A stretch of DNA of 64,000 nt from Phaeobacter italicus. Lineage in GTDB: Bacteria > Pseudomonadota > Alphaproteobacteria > Rhodobacterales > Rhodobacteraceae. The translations under genes and the position numbers were made by a program. The stretch is taken from positions 31,193 to 95,192 of the forward strand of contig NZ_CVRM01000002.1 in the NCBI RefSeq assembly GCF_001258055.1, in the 5' to 3' direction. Below, one piece after another: positions 36,525 through 45,222 of this stretch (positions are counted from its first letter, which is position 1; each line of letters starts with the position of its first letter). Below the pieces are notes generated by a model that searched no databases, had not been told where the DNA came from, and worked only from the letters and a program-made list of their open reading frames with translations.

Positions 36525-37628
36525 TCAGAAATCTGATACGGCCTGCCAGGCGCGCGTTCTGGATGCGGTCATGGCCGCCGTGATGACCTGATTAACCGCC
36601 ATACCATCTTCAAAGGTCGGCCAAATCGGTTGTCTTGTCTCAATCGCCCTGAGGAAATCCCGCGCTTCAATCAGGATCTGGTCCTGATAACCCGTCCCAT
36701 GCCCCGGTCCCTGACAAAACGGCAGGTAGTCGGGATGCGACGGGCCTGTCAGAATCTTGCGAAAGCCGCGCTGCGCTTCATCGCCCTCGGCGAGATAGAG
36801 CCAAATCGCATTCTGATCTTCCTGATCGAACCGAATGGCCCCCTTGGTGCCGGTGATCTCATAGGCATATCCCATCTTGCGACCGGTCGCGATCCGGCTG
36901 AAGAACATCTGGCCCATTGCGCCATTGGCGAAACGACACATCATCTGTCCCTGGTCGTCATTTGTGACCGACCCGCCGGGCCGTTCGTGGTGAACCGTCT
37001 CGATTTCGGCGATCACCTCAGCAATCGGCCCAATCAACGCCATTGCACCATTGATCATATGGGGCGCCAGATCGCCCATCGTGCCGTTGGCGTCTCCTTG
37101 CGTGCGCCAAGTCGCCGGAGCGTCCGGATCGGCATAGAAATCCTCGGTATGCTCGCCCCTGAACCAGGTGATGTCGCCGATCGCCCCCTGCGCGATCAGA
37201 TAACGGGCATACTGGCTGGCGGGAGTGCGGATATAGTTGAACCCAACCATGTTGGGGCAACCAGATACGGTTGCGGCGGCCACCATTGCGCGGCTGTCCT
37301 CTAGCGACGCCCCCAGCGGTTTTTCGCAGAACACCGGCTTGCCAAGCGCAAAGGCCGCTTCGGCGACCTGCCTATGGGTTTCCTGCGGCGTTGCAATCAC
37401 GATTGCCTCAACCTTCGGATCCTCAACCAATGCCTGCCAGCGGTCAGTTGCACGAGAAAATCCATAGGCCAGTCTGTATTTCTCGGCGCTCTCAGGGCTG
37501 GAGGCACAGACCATTTCCAACCGCGGGCGCAGTGCCGTGTTGAACACGGCACCAACGGCCGACATGGCCACAGCATGGGCCTTGCCCATATAGCCGCCAC
37601 CAAGAATTCCGATGCCGATCTCGGTCAT
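36525..37628 (-). CDS. Gfo/Idh/MocA family oxidoreductase, second paralogue
   Basis: From ATG 37628 the protein has 367 residues: Rossmann motif IGILGGGYMGKAHAVAM, the FCEKPLGAS motif, and D-x-x-x-H in MGDLAPHMINGAM. It heads a three-gene minus-strand operon and its start lies 28 bases from the LacI operator copy 2. A longer frame to 38078 would run through the operator and into iolD, so I reject it. Likely a dehydrogenase for inositol isomers, sequence-diverged from the iolG product of the facing operon and from the paralogue two genes downstream. Confidence 0.88.
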   Translation of the reverse strand: MTEIGIGILGGGYMGKAHAVAMSAVGAVFNTALRPRLEMVCASSPESAEKYRLAYGFSRATDRWQALVEDPKVEAIVIATPQETHRQVAEAAFALGKPVFCEKPLGASLEDSRAMVAAATVSGCPNMVGFNYIRTPASQYARYLIAQGAIGDITWFRGEHTEDFYADPDAPATWRTQGDANGTMGDLAPHMINGAMALIGPIAEVIAEIETVHHERPGGSVTNDDQGQMMCRFANGAMGQMFFSRIATGRKMGYAYEITGTKGAIRFDQEDQNAIWLYLAEGDEAQRGFRKILTGPSHPDYLPFCQGPGHGTGYQDQILIEARDFLRAIETRQPIWPTFEDGMAVNQVITAAMTASRTRAWQAVSDF

Positions 37629-37655
37629 CCTTGCCTCTCCCTGTTTGAAATTCAA

Positions 37656-37673
37656 TTTGCAACCGGTTGCAAA
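37656..37673. promoter_or_regulatory. LacI-type operator, copy 2
   Basis: Perfect 18-bp palindrome TTTGCAACCGGTTGCAAA, identical base for base to the copy at 33225-33242. It is 28 bases upstream of the minus-strand dehydrogenase start and 75 bases upstream of the iolD start, so one bound repressor could block both promoters. Confidence 0.9.
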
Positions 37674-37748
37674 ACTTGTATCTTGGGATTCGAAATCTCG
37701 CAAGACGAAATCGTCGCGAGCACGGATCACCTGCAGGGACACTTTCGA

Positions 37749-39623
37749 ATGACGCCGCCGCCCGAAACACTCAGATTGACGACCGCACAGGCCATTATCC
37801 GCTGGCTTTCCAACCAGTTCATCGACATCGACGGCGAAGAATATCGCCTGTGTGGTGGCGGCTTTGGCATCTTTGGCCACGGCAATGTGACCTGCCTCGG
37901 CGAAGCGCTGTACCAGGCGCAAGATGCCCTGCCCCTCTATCGCGGCCAAAACGAGCAGAGCATGGGATTTGCGGCTGCCGGATATGCCAAACAGTGGTTG
38001 CGGCAACGGTTCATGTTCTGCACAGCCAGCGCCGGGCCGGGCACATCGAACCTGTTGACCTCGGCCGCCCTCGCCCATGCCAACCGTCTGCCGATGCTCA
38101 TGCTCTGCGGGGATGCATTTCTGACCCGGCTTCCGGATCCTGTGCTGCAGCAGATGGAGAATTTCGGCGACCCGACCTTTGGCGTCAACGATGCCTTCAA
38201 ACCGGTCTCACGCTACTGGGACCGGATTACGCACCCTGCCCAGGTCATACAGTCTCTGCCCGCAGCAGTGGCGACCATGCTGGATCCCGGTGACTGCGGC
38301 CCTGCCTTTCTGGGGTTGCCGCAGGACGTACAGGGCTGGACCTACGATTATCCGGCTGTGTTCTTTGAAAAGAAAGTACATCGCATCCGGCGCACAACAC
38401 CAGATGCAGCCGAGATAGACGACGCGGTTGCCCTGCTGCGATCCGCCCAGCGCCCCATGATCATTGCCGGCGGAGGCGTTCAATACAGCCGCGCAGTGCA
38501 AGAGCTGACCAAGTTTGCCGAAGACCATCAGATCCCCGTGGTTGAAACCATCGCGGGGCGCGCCAATCTCACCAATGATCACCCGCTCAACATCGGTCCC
38601 ATCGGCGTCACCGGTTCAGACAGCGCCAACGCGATCGCAGCGCAGGCGGATGTCATCCTGGCCGTCGGCACACGCCTGCAGGATTTCACCACCGGGTCGT
38701 GGACTGCATTTGCTCAGGACGCGCGCTTTATCTCGGTGAATGCCGCACGTCATGACGCGGGCAAGCACCGCGCTTTGCCGGTTGTCGGTGACGCCAAATG
38801 CGCGATACGTGCCCTCGCAGCCAATCTGGGGGACTACCGCACACCAGAGAATTGGGTACAGCTCGCGCGGCAAGAGCGACGCAAATGGTCAGCCTATGTT
38901 GCCGAAAACGTCAGCTATGGGGACAACCGCCCCAATTCCTATGCGCAGGCCATTGGGGTCGTGAATGCCTTGTGCGATCCGCGCGACCGGATCGTCGCCG
39001 CCGCTGGCGGGCTGCCCGCTGAGGTCACGGCCAACTGGCGCACGCTGTCCCCTGGCACTGTGGATGTGGAATTCGGTTTTTCCTGTATGGGCTATGAAAT
39101 TGCCGGGGCCTGGGGCGCCCGCATCGCGCAGTGCGAACAAGAGCCTGAGAATGACACCATCGTTTTTGTTGGTGACGGATCCTACATGCTGATGAATTCC
39201 GACATCTACTCAAGCGTTCTGAGCCAAAAGAAACTGATCGTTCTGGTGCTGGATAACGGCGGATTCGCCGTCATCAACAAGCTTCAGAACAACACCGGCA
39301 ATGCGAGCTTCAACAACTTGCTGTCCGACTGCCCCACGATCCCGGATCCTTTTGGTGTCGATTTTGCCTCCCACGCCCAAGCGATGGGTGCAGAAACGGA
39401 AACGGTTGCCAACCCGACAGAGCTGGCAGCAGCGTTCCAGCGCGCGCAAGCGTGCGAGCGGACATCTGTCATCGTCATGCGGGTTGACGCCTACGAAGGC
39501 TGGACCACCGAGGGTCACGCCTGGTGGGAGGTCGGCACCCCGCATATCACCGACGATAAGAACGTGGAGGCTGCCCATCTGGACTGGGAAGCAGGTCGCA
39601 GCCGTCAGCGGCGGGGGGTGTGA
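37749..39623 (+). CDS. iolD: 3D-(3,5/4)-trihydroxycyclohexane-1,2-dione acylhydrolase
   Basis: From ATG 37749 the protein has 624 residues, the normal IolD length. It is a thiamine-diphosphate enzyme: an N-terminal pyrimidine domain with LYRGQNEQSMGFAAAGYAK, the ASAGPGTSNLLT segment, and the C-terminal ThDP/Mg site FVGDGSYMLMNSDIYSS ending in VLDNGGFAVINKLQNN. It hydrolyses the ring dione of inositol catabolism to 5-deoxy-glucuronate. A 125-codon upstream extension (from 37374) crosses the operator and the divergent gene and is rejected. It overlaps iolC by one base. Confidence 0.95.
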   Translation: MTPPPETLRLTTAQAIIRWLSNQFIDIDGEEYRLCGGGFGIFGHGNVTCLGEALYQAQDALPLYRGQNEQSMGFAAAGYAKQWLRQRFMFCTASAGPGTSNLLTSAALAHANRLPMLMLCGDAFLTRLPDPVLQQMENFGDPTFGVNDAFKPVSRYWDRITHPAQVIQSLPAAVATMLDPGDCGPAFLGLPQDVQGWTYDYPAVFFEKKVHRIRRTTPDAAEIDDAVALLRSAQRPMIIAGGGVQYSRAVQELTKFAEDHQIPVVETIAGRANLTNDHPLNIGPIGVTGSDSANAIAAQADVILAVGTRLQDFTTGSWTAFAQDARFISVNAARHDAGKHRALPVVGDAKCAIRALAANLGDYRTPENWVQLARQERRKWSAYVAENVSYGDNRPNSYAQAIGVVNALCDPRDRIVAAAGGLPAEVTANWRTLSPGTVDVEFGFSCMGYEIAGAWGARIAQCEQEPENDTIVFVGDGSYMLMNSDIYSSVLSQKKLIVLVLDNGGFAVINKLQNNTGNASFNNLLSDCPTIPDPFGVDFASHAQAMGAETETVANPTELAAAFQRAQACERTSVIVMRVDAYEGWTTEGHAWWEVGTPHITDDKNVEAAHLDWEAGRSRQRRGV

Positions 39624-40606
39624 TGGCTGATAGCTCCCTGATGCTGAACGCACGTAATATTCTGGTTATTGGCAGGGTCGGGATGGATCTGTCTCCGACA
39701 CCGCCGGGAACCGCGACCGAAGACGCCACAGAGATGATGGTCGCAATGGGTGGCAGCAGTGCAAATATCGCGGCCGGTCTAGTAAAGCTGGGGTGTCGCA
39801 CAGCGTTGGTCACAAGCGTTTCTGACGATGCAGTTGGCTGGTACTGCCTGACTCAGCTGGATCGCTACGGCGTTGACCGCCGCCACGTGAAACGCATCAC
39901 AGGCGAGCACCGGACATCCCTTGCGGTCTATGAAACCCGCGTAGAGAACCACCAAAGCGTCATCTACCGCAACAATGCCGCCGATTTTCAGATGACGGTG
40001 GAAGACATCGACGCAATTGATCTTTCCCCATTCGACGCCCTGGTCACCGCTGGCACGGTATTTGCCGCAGAGCCGTCACGCGGCGCGGCCTTCCGGGCGT
40101 TTGAACGCGCACGCGACGCAGGGATGCCAGTGATCTTCGATGTCGATTACCGCCCCTATAGTTGGCCCTCCGCAGAGGTCGCTGCCGATGTGTTGTCGCG
40201 CGCAGGCGCAATGGCAGACATCATCGTGGGCAACGACGAAGAGTTCGGCTTCATGGCTGGCGCCTACGATCGGGGATTGGGCAAAGCCCGCGCACTCGCA
40301 CACGAGAGCGCAGCCATTGTTGTCTACAAAATGGGCCACAAGGGCGCGGTCACCTTTGCGGGAGAGGCCGAGATCTCGACCGGCATCTTCCCAGTTGAGG
40401 CGCTGAAGCCAACCGGCGCAGGCGACAGTTTCATGGCGGGATTTCTCGCCGGGCTGGCAGAGGGGCGAGACATGAAGGACGCGATCCTGCGCGGCTCCGC
40501 CTGCGCCTCGATTGTTGTTTCAAAACCGGGTTGCGCCCCAGCGATGCCAGACACCGCCACCTTGGAGGCGTTTCTCAAAACGCACCCGGGGCCCACAGAA
40601 ACCTAA
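39623..40606 (+). CDS. iolC: 5-dehydro-2-deoxygluconokinase
   Basis: The ATG at 39623 overlaps the iolD stop (TGATG); a GTG three bases earlier is also possible. The 327-residue PfkB-family kinase has the N-terminal ILVIGRVGMDLSPTPPGT and MGGSSANIAAGLVKLG signatures and the anion-hole motif KPTGAGDSFMAGF with catalytic Asp268. It phosphorylates 2-deoxy-5-keto-gluconate at C6. It lies between iolD and iolB in a compact operon. Confidence 0.94.
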   Translation: MADSSLMLNARNILVIGRVGMDLSPTPPGTATEDATEMMVAMGGSSANIAAGLVKLGCRTALVTSVSDDAVGWYCLTQLDRYGVDRRHVKRITGEHRTSLAVYETRVENHQSVIYRNNAADFQMTVEDIDAIDLSPFDALVTAGTVFAAEPSRGAAFRAFERARDAGMPVIFDVDYRPYSWPSAEVAADVLSRAGAMADIIVGNDEEFGFMAGAYDRGLGKARALAHESAAIVVYKMGHKGAVTFAGEAEISTGIFPVEALKPTGAGDSFMAGFLAGLAEGRDMKDAILRGSACASIVVSKPGCAPAMPDTATLEAFLKTHPGPTET

Positions 40607-40616
40607 GAGGACCGCA

Positions 40617-41474
40617 ATGCACATCGCTCCCCATGACAATCTGAACAAACCCATTGTTGATGCGGATGACGCTCGGGTCCCGCTCAATTATTTCAACATC
40701 GTCAAACTGACAAAGGACCAGAGTTTTGAATATCAGGTGCCGGGCTATGAAACATGCATCGTGCCCGCAACCGGCACGGTCACGGTTGAGGTCGAAGGCC
40801 TGACTTACGCCAATCTTGGCAACCGCGGCGCAGACGTCTGGGACGGCGAGCCAGAAGGCGTCTACATTCCCGTCGGTGCAAAGGTGACCATCACCTGCCT
40901 CTCAGACAGCACAGAGACCTTTGTGGCCGGCGCGCGCTATGACAAGGTACTGACACCGTTTGAGGTGCGGGCCGACGGTATTGATCTGGTACAATACGGT
41001 TCTGACGACACCAAAACCCACCGAAAGATCAAACATATCCTTGGCCAGAAGCAGCACGACAAGGTGGGGCGTCTTCTGGTGTCGGAACTGTTTACAGTCG
41101 GTCAGGGGGGCTGGTCTGGTTTCCCCCCCCACAAGCACGACACCGACCGGACAGATCCCGATGGCACGATTATCGAAACCCGCCATGACGAAACCTACAA
41201 CTTTCGCTTTCGCCCCAACCATGGCTCTGCGGTGCAGGTCTTGCAAAGAGAAGAAGGCAAACCCGGCGATGCCTATCAGCTCATGGATGGCTCAACCATG
41301 GTGATCGACAAAGGCTATCACCCCTGCGTGGTCATGCCCGGCTATGAGATGTACTATTTTACCATTCTTGGTGGGCTGAGCCAGCGCAGCCTTGTCCAGT
41401 TTTTCCAGCCCACCCACGCCTATCAGGTGGAGACTATTCCCGGCATCAAGGACATGGTGGCAAAGTTCAAATGA
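40617..41474 (+). CDS. iolB: 5-deoxy-glucuronate isomerase
   Basis: From ATG 40617 (AGAGG 5-9 bases upstream) the protein has 285 residues. IolB features are the bicupin metal site GWSGFPPHKHDTD, HDETYNFRFRPNHG and the late KGYHPCVVMPGYEMYYFTIL. It converts 5-deoxy-glucuronate, made by IolD, into 2-deoxy-5-keto-gluconate, the IolC substrate. The longer frame (from 40512) overlaps iolC and is rejected. Its stop overlaps the following aldolase start by four bases. Confidence 0.94.
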   Translation: MHIAPHDNLNKPIVDADDARVPLNYFNIVKLTKDQSFEYQVPGYETCIVPATGTVTVEVEGLTYANLGNRGADVWDGEPEGVYIPVGAKVTITCLSDSTETFVAGARYDKVLTPFEVRADGIDLVQYGSDDTKTHRKIKHILGQKQHDKVGRLLVSELFTVGQGGWSGFPPHKHDTDRTDPDGTIIETRHDETYNFRFRPNHGSAVQVLQREEGKPGDAYQLMDGSTMVIDKGYHPCVVMPGYEMYYFTILGGLSQRSLVQFFQPTHAYQVETIPGIKDMVAKFK

Positions 41475-42310
41475 CCCTCGCGACGCTTTCGGATGTCCTC
41501 CAGCCCGCCTTGAAGGGCGGCTATGCGGTGGCAGGTCTCGTCACCCTTGGCTGGGAGGACATGCGCGCCTATGTCACCGCCGCGGAGGAAGAGAACGTTC
41601 CGGTGATCCTGCAGGCAGGCCCCTCCTGTCGTCTCCACACGCCCCTTCCGATCCTTGGCAAGATGTTCACACATCTGGCAGAGGCCGCATCCGTTCCGGT
41701 GGTCGCCCACCTCGACCACGGCTACACCGTCGAGGACTGCCGCATCGCAATCGACAGCGGCTTTACCTCGGTTATGTATGACGGCTCGCGCAAACCGCTG
41801 GCTGAAAACATCGACGAAACCGCTGCAATCGTCGAAATGGCGAAGGCCGCTGGCGTGTCCTGCGAGGGAGAAATCGGATTTGTCGGCTATTCTGGTGGTG
41901 AAGGATCAGCGGGCACCGATCCAGAGGAAGCCCGCAGGTTTGCAGCAGAAACAGGCGTCGATGCGATGGCGATTTCGGTTGGCAATGTCCATCTGCAACA
42001 GGACAAGGAAGGCGGGCTGGACATTGACCGCATCCGCGCCATCGAGGCCGTGACGGATACACCACTGGTCATTCACGGCGGGTCCGGCGTTCCGATCGCG
42101 CAGCGTATGATGCTGGCTCAACACTCAAAGATCTGTAAGTTCAACATCGGGACCGAGCTGCGCATGGCATTTGGCGCCGCTCTGCGGCAGGCCGTGAACA
42201 AAGATCCCGCGCGGTTTGACAGGGTCAGTATCCTGTCTGAAACGCATGCCCCCCTCGTCTCTGCGACCCGCAAGGTTCTGAAGGCCTTCAAGGGAGAAAC
42301 ACCATGCTGA
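41471..42310 (+). CDS. iolJ: Class II aldolase, probable IolJ (2-deoxy-5-keto-gluconate-6-phosphate aldolase)
   Basis: The 279-residue protein belongs to the class II fructose-bisphosphate aldolase family: zinc ligands in VVAHLDHGYTVEDC and in PLVIHGGSGVPIAQ, plus the GEIGFVGYSGGEGS loop and the phosphate-binding KFNIGTELRMAF. Position between iolB and iolG makes it the IolJ aldolase, which gives dihydroxyacetone phosphate and malonate semialdehyde. Many alphaproteobacteria instead carry a fused IolC-aldolase protein; here the two are separate genes. ATGA overlap with iolB, 7-base overlap with iolG. Confidence 0.88.
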   Translation: MTLATLSDVLQPALKGGYAVAGLVTLGWEDMRAYVTAAEEENVPVILQAGPSCRLHTPLPILGKMFTHLAEAASVPVVAHLDHGYTVEDCRIAIDSGFTSVMYDGSRKPLAENIDETAAIVEMAKAAGVSCEGEIGFVGYSGGEGSAGTDPEEARRFAAETGVDAMAISVGNVHLQQDKEGGLDIDRIRAIEAVTDTPLVIHGGSGVPIAQRMMLAQHSKICKFNIGTELRMAFGAALRQAVNKDPARFDRVSILSETHAPLVSATRKVLKAFKGETPC

Positions 42311-43290
42311 AGATTGGACTTCTTGGCTGCGGGCGGATCGGGCAGGTTCATGCCCGCTCGGTTGGACAGCTGGATGACGTGCGCATCACAGCCCTGAGCG
42401 ATGCCAACCCCGAAGCGGCACAGGCGCTCGCGCTCAAGACCGGAGCCGAGGTGCGCAGCAGCGACGCCGTGATTGCGAGCGAGGATGTCGATGCAATTGT
42501 AATCGGGACGCCAACGGATACCCACTATGACCTGATCCACAAGGCAGCGGCAGCCGGCAAGGCGATCTTTTGCGAGAAACCCGTGGACATGTCCGCCGAC
42601 CGCATTCGCGATTGCCAAAAGGCGGTTGCCAAGGCAGGCGTGCCCTTTCTGACCGCGCTCAACCGTCGTTTTGATCCCAGCTTCTCCAACTTGCAGAAAC
42701 GCCTACGAGCAGGCGAAATCGGAGATGTCGAGATCGTCTCGATCCTGTCGCGCGACCCTGCCCCGCCACCGATCAGCTATATCAAGACATCAGGCGGCCT
42801 GTTTCGCGACATGATGATCCATGACCTTGATATGGCGCGGTTTCTGCTGGATGAAGAGCCCGTACTGGTGTTTGCGGTAGGTGCGGCATTGGTTGACCCT
42901 GCGATTGGCGCAGCCGGGGACGTGGACACCGCAGCGGTCACTCTCACCACGGCCAGCGGCAAGATTTGTCAGATTTCAAACTCCCGCAGAGCCACATATG
43001 GCTACGACCAGCGGATCGAGGTTCACGGCTCCAAAGGGATGCTGCGGGCAGCGAACCTGCTGGAAAACACCGTGGAAAGCGCAGGCAGCAGCGGCTTTAC
43101 CACAGCCCCGGCGCAGCATTTCTTTCTCGAACGGTACGAGGCCGCTTACCGTATCGAAATGGCAACCTTCGCGCAGGCCGTGACATCAGGAACCCCGCTC
43201 TCTCCCAGCATCGATGACGGGTTGCGGGCACAGGTCCTCGCGGATGCGGCGGCAAAATCGCTGGAAACAGGCGCGCCTGTCAGGGTCTGA
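42304..43290 (+). CDS. iolG: Inositol 2-dehydrogenase
   Basis: The 328-residue protein has the IolG size and motifs: LKIGLLGCGRIGQVHARS, KAIFCEKPVDMSAD and the catalytic D-x-x-x-H in FRDMMIHDLDMARFLL, followed by GAAGDVDTAAVTL. It oxidises myo-inositol to scyllo-inosose with NAD+, the first step of the pathway. It is the last clear member of the iolD operon and overlaps the aldolase gene by seven bases. It is the closest of three Gfo/Idh proteins here to the classic family. Confidence 0.92.
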   Translation: MLKIGLLGCGRIGQVHARSVGQLDDVRITALSDANPEAAQALALKTGAEVRSSDAVIASEDVDAIVIGTPTDTHYDLIHKAAAAGKAIFCEKPVDMSADRIRDCQKAVAKAGVPFLTALNRRFDPSFSNLQKRLRAGEIGDVEIVSILSRDPAPPPISYIKTSGGLFRDMMIHDLDMARFLLDEEPVLVFAVGAALVDPAIGAAGDVDTAAVTLTTASGKICQISNSRRATYGYDQRIEVHGSKGMLRAANLLENTVESAGSSGFTTAPAQHFFLERYEAAYRIEMATFAQAVTSGTPLSPSIDDGLRAQVLADAAAKSLETGAPVRV

Positions 43291-43555
43291 TCAAGACCGC
43301 CTGAGAGGTTGATCGACTGCGCGACTCAGCTGGTTCGCCCTGCCCCGCACTGCAAGGACACAAGAAACAGACAGCATGCCTTGGCGACAATCCCACCTTT
43401 CCTGTCGCTTGTACGCTTTTGCTGCAGCGCAACAAGTTTCGCCGCCTGCCCTGTCACACGTGTAACCAGATTCTTCCGTGCATCAGCGTCGATTTCCTTT
43501 GCCTTCCAAGGCGATCTTGGAAAGCCTTTCAAAAACAGCCAGCAGGGAGAGCGGC

Positions 43556-44509
43556 ATGAAAGTTGGATTTATCGGCCTGGGCAATGTCGGCGGCAAGCTG
43601 AGCGGCAGTCTCTTGCGCAATGGAGTGGAGCTGAGTGTCTATGACCTCAATCCGGACTTGGTTGCCAGCTTTGCAGAGCGGGGCGCCACGGCAGCCAGCA
43701 GTCCTGCTGAATTGATGCGCGACTGTGATGCTGTCATCACCTGCCTGCCCTCACCTGCCGCCTCTGATCAGGTCATGCAGATGATGCTGCCAGAGGTGCG
43801 CGAGGGCAAGATCTGGATGGAGATGTCGACCACGGATGAGGCCGAGATCAAGCGACTTGGAGCGTTGGTTCTGGCCGCTGGCGGCGCAGCGGTGGACTGC
43901 CCGGTGTCCGGCGGCTGCCACCGTGCCGACACCGGCAACATCTCAATCTTTGCAGGCTGTGATCGCCCCACCTTCGAACGCATCCTGCCCCTCTTGACCA
44001 AAATGGGCCGCCGTATCCTGCACACAGGAGAGATGGGCTCTGCTTCGGTTCTGAAAGTGATCACCAACTACTTGGCAACCGCAAATCTGATCACGTGCTG
44101 CGAGGCCTTGGTCACGGCAAAAGCCGCGGGCATGGATCTCAACACCACATATGAGGCGATCAAGATTTCATCCGGGACATCCTTTGTTCATGAGACGGAA
44201 AGCCAGGTGATTTTGAATGGCTCGCGCGACATCTCTTTCACCATGGACCTCGTGTCCAAGGATATCGGCCTGTTTCAGGCAGTGGCCGATCGCCACAACG
44301 TCCCGCTTGAGATGAACCCGTTGATGATCGACATTTTCAAAGACGGTGAAGCCCGGTTTGGTAGTCGGGAACTGTCTCCCAACATCATCAAACGTCTGGA
44401 GGAGGCAACCGGCCTCGACATTCGTGCGCCCGGTTTCCCGGCCGAGATGACAGATGATGAACCGGAAGAGCCAGGGTACGAGATCGTACCCGCCGGGCGC
44501 GGCAGCTAG
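43556..44509 (+). CDS. 3-hydroxyisobutyrate dehydrogenase family protein
   Basis: From ATG 43556 (AGGGAG 7-12 bases upstream) the protein has 317 residues. It shows the beta-hydroxyacid dehydrogenase motifs: GFIGLGNVGGKLSGSLL (NAD(P) site), DCPVSGGCHRADTGN (substrate loop) and the catalytic Lys in LKVITNYLATAN. It sits 265 bases after iolG, same strand. Malonate semialdehyde, the IolJ product, is a plausible substrate for reduction to 3-hydroxypropionate, but tartronate semialdehyde or a sulfonate aldehyde would fit the family equally. No iolA gene is seen nearby. Family firm, substrate open. Confidence 0.85.
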   Translation: MKVGFIGLGNVGGKLSGSLLRNGVELSVYDLNPDLVASFAERGATAASSPAELMRDCDAVITCLPSPAASDQVMQMMLPEVREGKIWMEMSTTDEAEIKRLGALVLAAGGAAVDCPVSGGCHRADTGNISIFAGCDRPTFERILPLLTKMGRRILHTGEMGSASVLKVITNYLATANLITCCEALVTAKAAGMDLNTTYEAIKISSGTSFVHETESQVILNGSRDISFTMDLVSKDIGLFQAVADRHNVPLEMNPLMIDIFKDGEARFGSRELSPNIIKRLEEATGLDIRAPGFPAEMTDDEPEEPGYEIVPAGRGS

Positions 44510-44555
44510 GCCGCGGCCCCGCATCGGATCCGCAACCGACGAATCATCCAACATC

Positions 44556-44577
44556 ACCTCCGAATCGATTCGGAGGT
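44556..44577. repeat. Perfect 22-bp palindrome upstream of the stress-protein gene
   Basis: ACCTCCGAATC is followed directly by its reverse complement GATTCGGAGGT with no loop. It lies 47 bases after the dehydrogenase stop and about 194 bases before the universal stress protein. There is no T run, so it is a weak terminator candidate; a loop-free dyad of this length is more like a protein-binding site. Which protein binds it is unknown. Confidence 0.7.
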
Positions 44578-44770
44578 TCCCCGAATCGCGCGAAATATCC
44601 TGTCGCCAGCCTGCAGGAGACGGGTAATTTTCCGTCCTGACCCGCAAATTATGCGATTTGTGCATGGTTAATTCTTCGGAAACATAAGCCTTTCGGGATG
44701 CCTCCTTACCCGCTGTGATATACTTCTGGGACACTTCGTCACAGGGGTGACGCAACAATGGGAGGGGCAC

Positions 44771-45205
44771 ATGGCCTCAAAAATCGTAGTTGGCTACGAC
44801 GGCAGCACAAGTGCGCGCTCTGCGCTGGACTTTGCGCTGAATGTGGCACGGGCACAGGGCGGCAGCATTGTCGTTGCGCATGTTCTGGAATGGTCGCCTT
44901 ATTCGTTTCTGTCTGCTGAAGAGCTGGCTGAACGCCACAAGCGGCGCAGCGAAGAACTTGAGCGCGCAGAGCAGGCACTCATCAAACCGCTGTTGAAAGA
45001 CATGGAAACAAGCGGTGTCGATGTGACCGCCGAGGTAAAATACGGCAACATCGCAGAGGTGCTGGTGAAAATCGCCAAATCCGAAAACGCCGATCTGATT
45101 GTGATCGGCCGCACAGGCCACTCCGCACTTTCATCGCGGCTGTTCGGTTCGGTTGCGGGGACGCTGGCGCAAGCGGCTCCGGTTCCCGTCACCATCGTTC
45201 CATAA
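44771..45205 (+). CDS. Universal stress protein, UspA family
   Basis: From ATG 44771, with GGAGGGG 4-10 bases upstream, the protein has 144 residues and a single Usp domain: IVVGYDGSTSARSALDFAL at the start and the ATP-binding G-x2-G-x9-G-S motif in GRTGHSALSSRLFGSVAGT. Single-domain, ATP-binding Usps often partner with transport proteins. Here it precedes an amino acid symporter by 17 bases, so the two are co-transcribed and the Usp may modulate the symporter; that link is inferred. Confidence 0.92.
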   Translation: MASKIVVGYDGSTSARSALDFALNVARAQGGSIVVAHVLEWSPYSFLSAEELAERHKRRSEELERAEQALIKPLLKDMETSGVDVTAEVKYGNIAEVLVKIAKSENADLIVIGRTGHSALSSRLFGSVAGTLAQAAPVPVTIVP

Positions 45206-45222
45206 CATTGTCAGGGTTCAAC

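Noticed and set aside
37374..37748. 125-codon N-terminal extension of IolD
   Set aside because: It would run through the LacI operator and antisense to the divergent dehydrogenase, with no ribosome site. The product from ATG 37749 already has the normal IolD length.
37629..38078. 150-codon N-terminal extension of the minus-strand dehydrogenase
   Set aside because: It would overlap the iolD coding region head-on and places the Rossmann motif far from the N-terminus, unlike the family.
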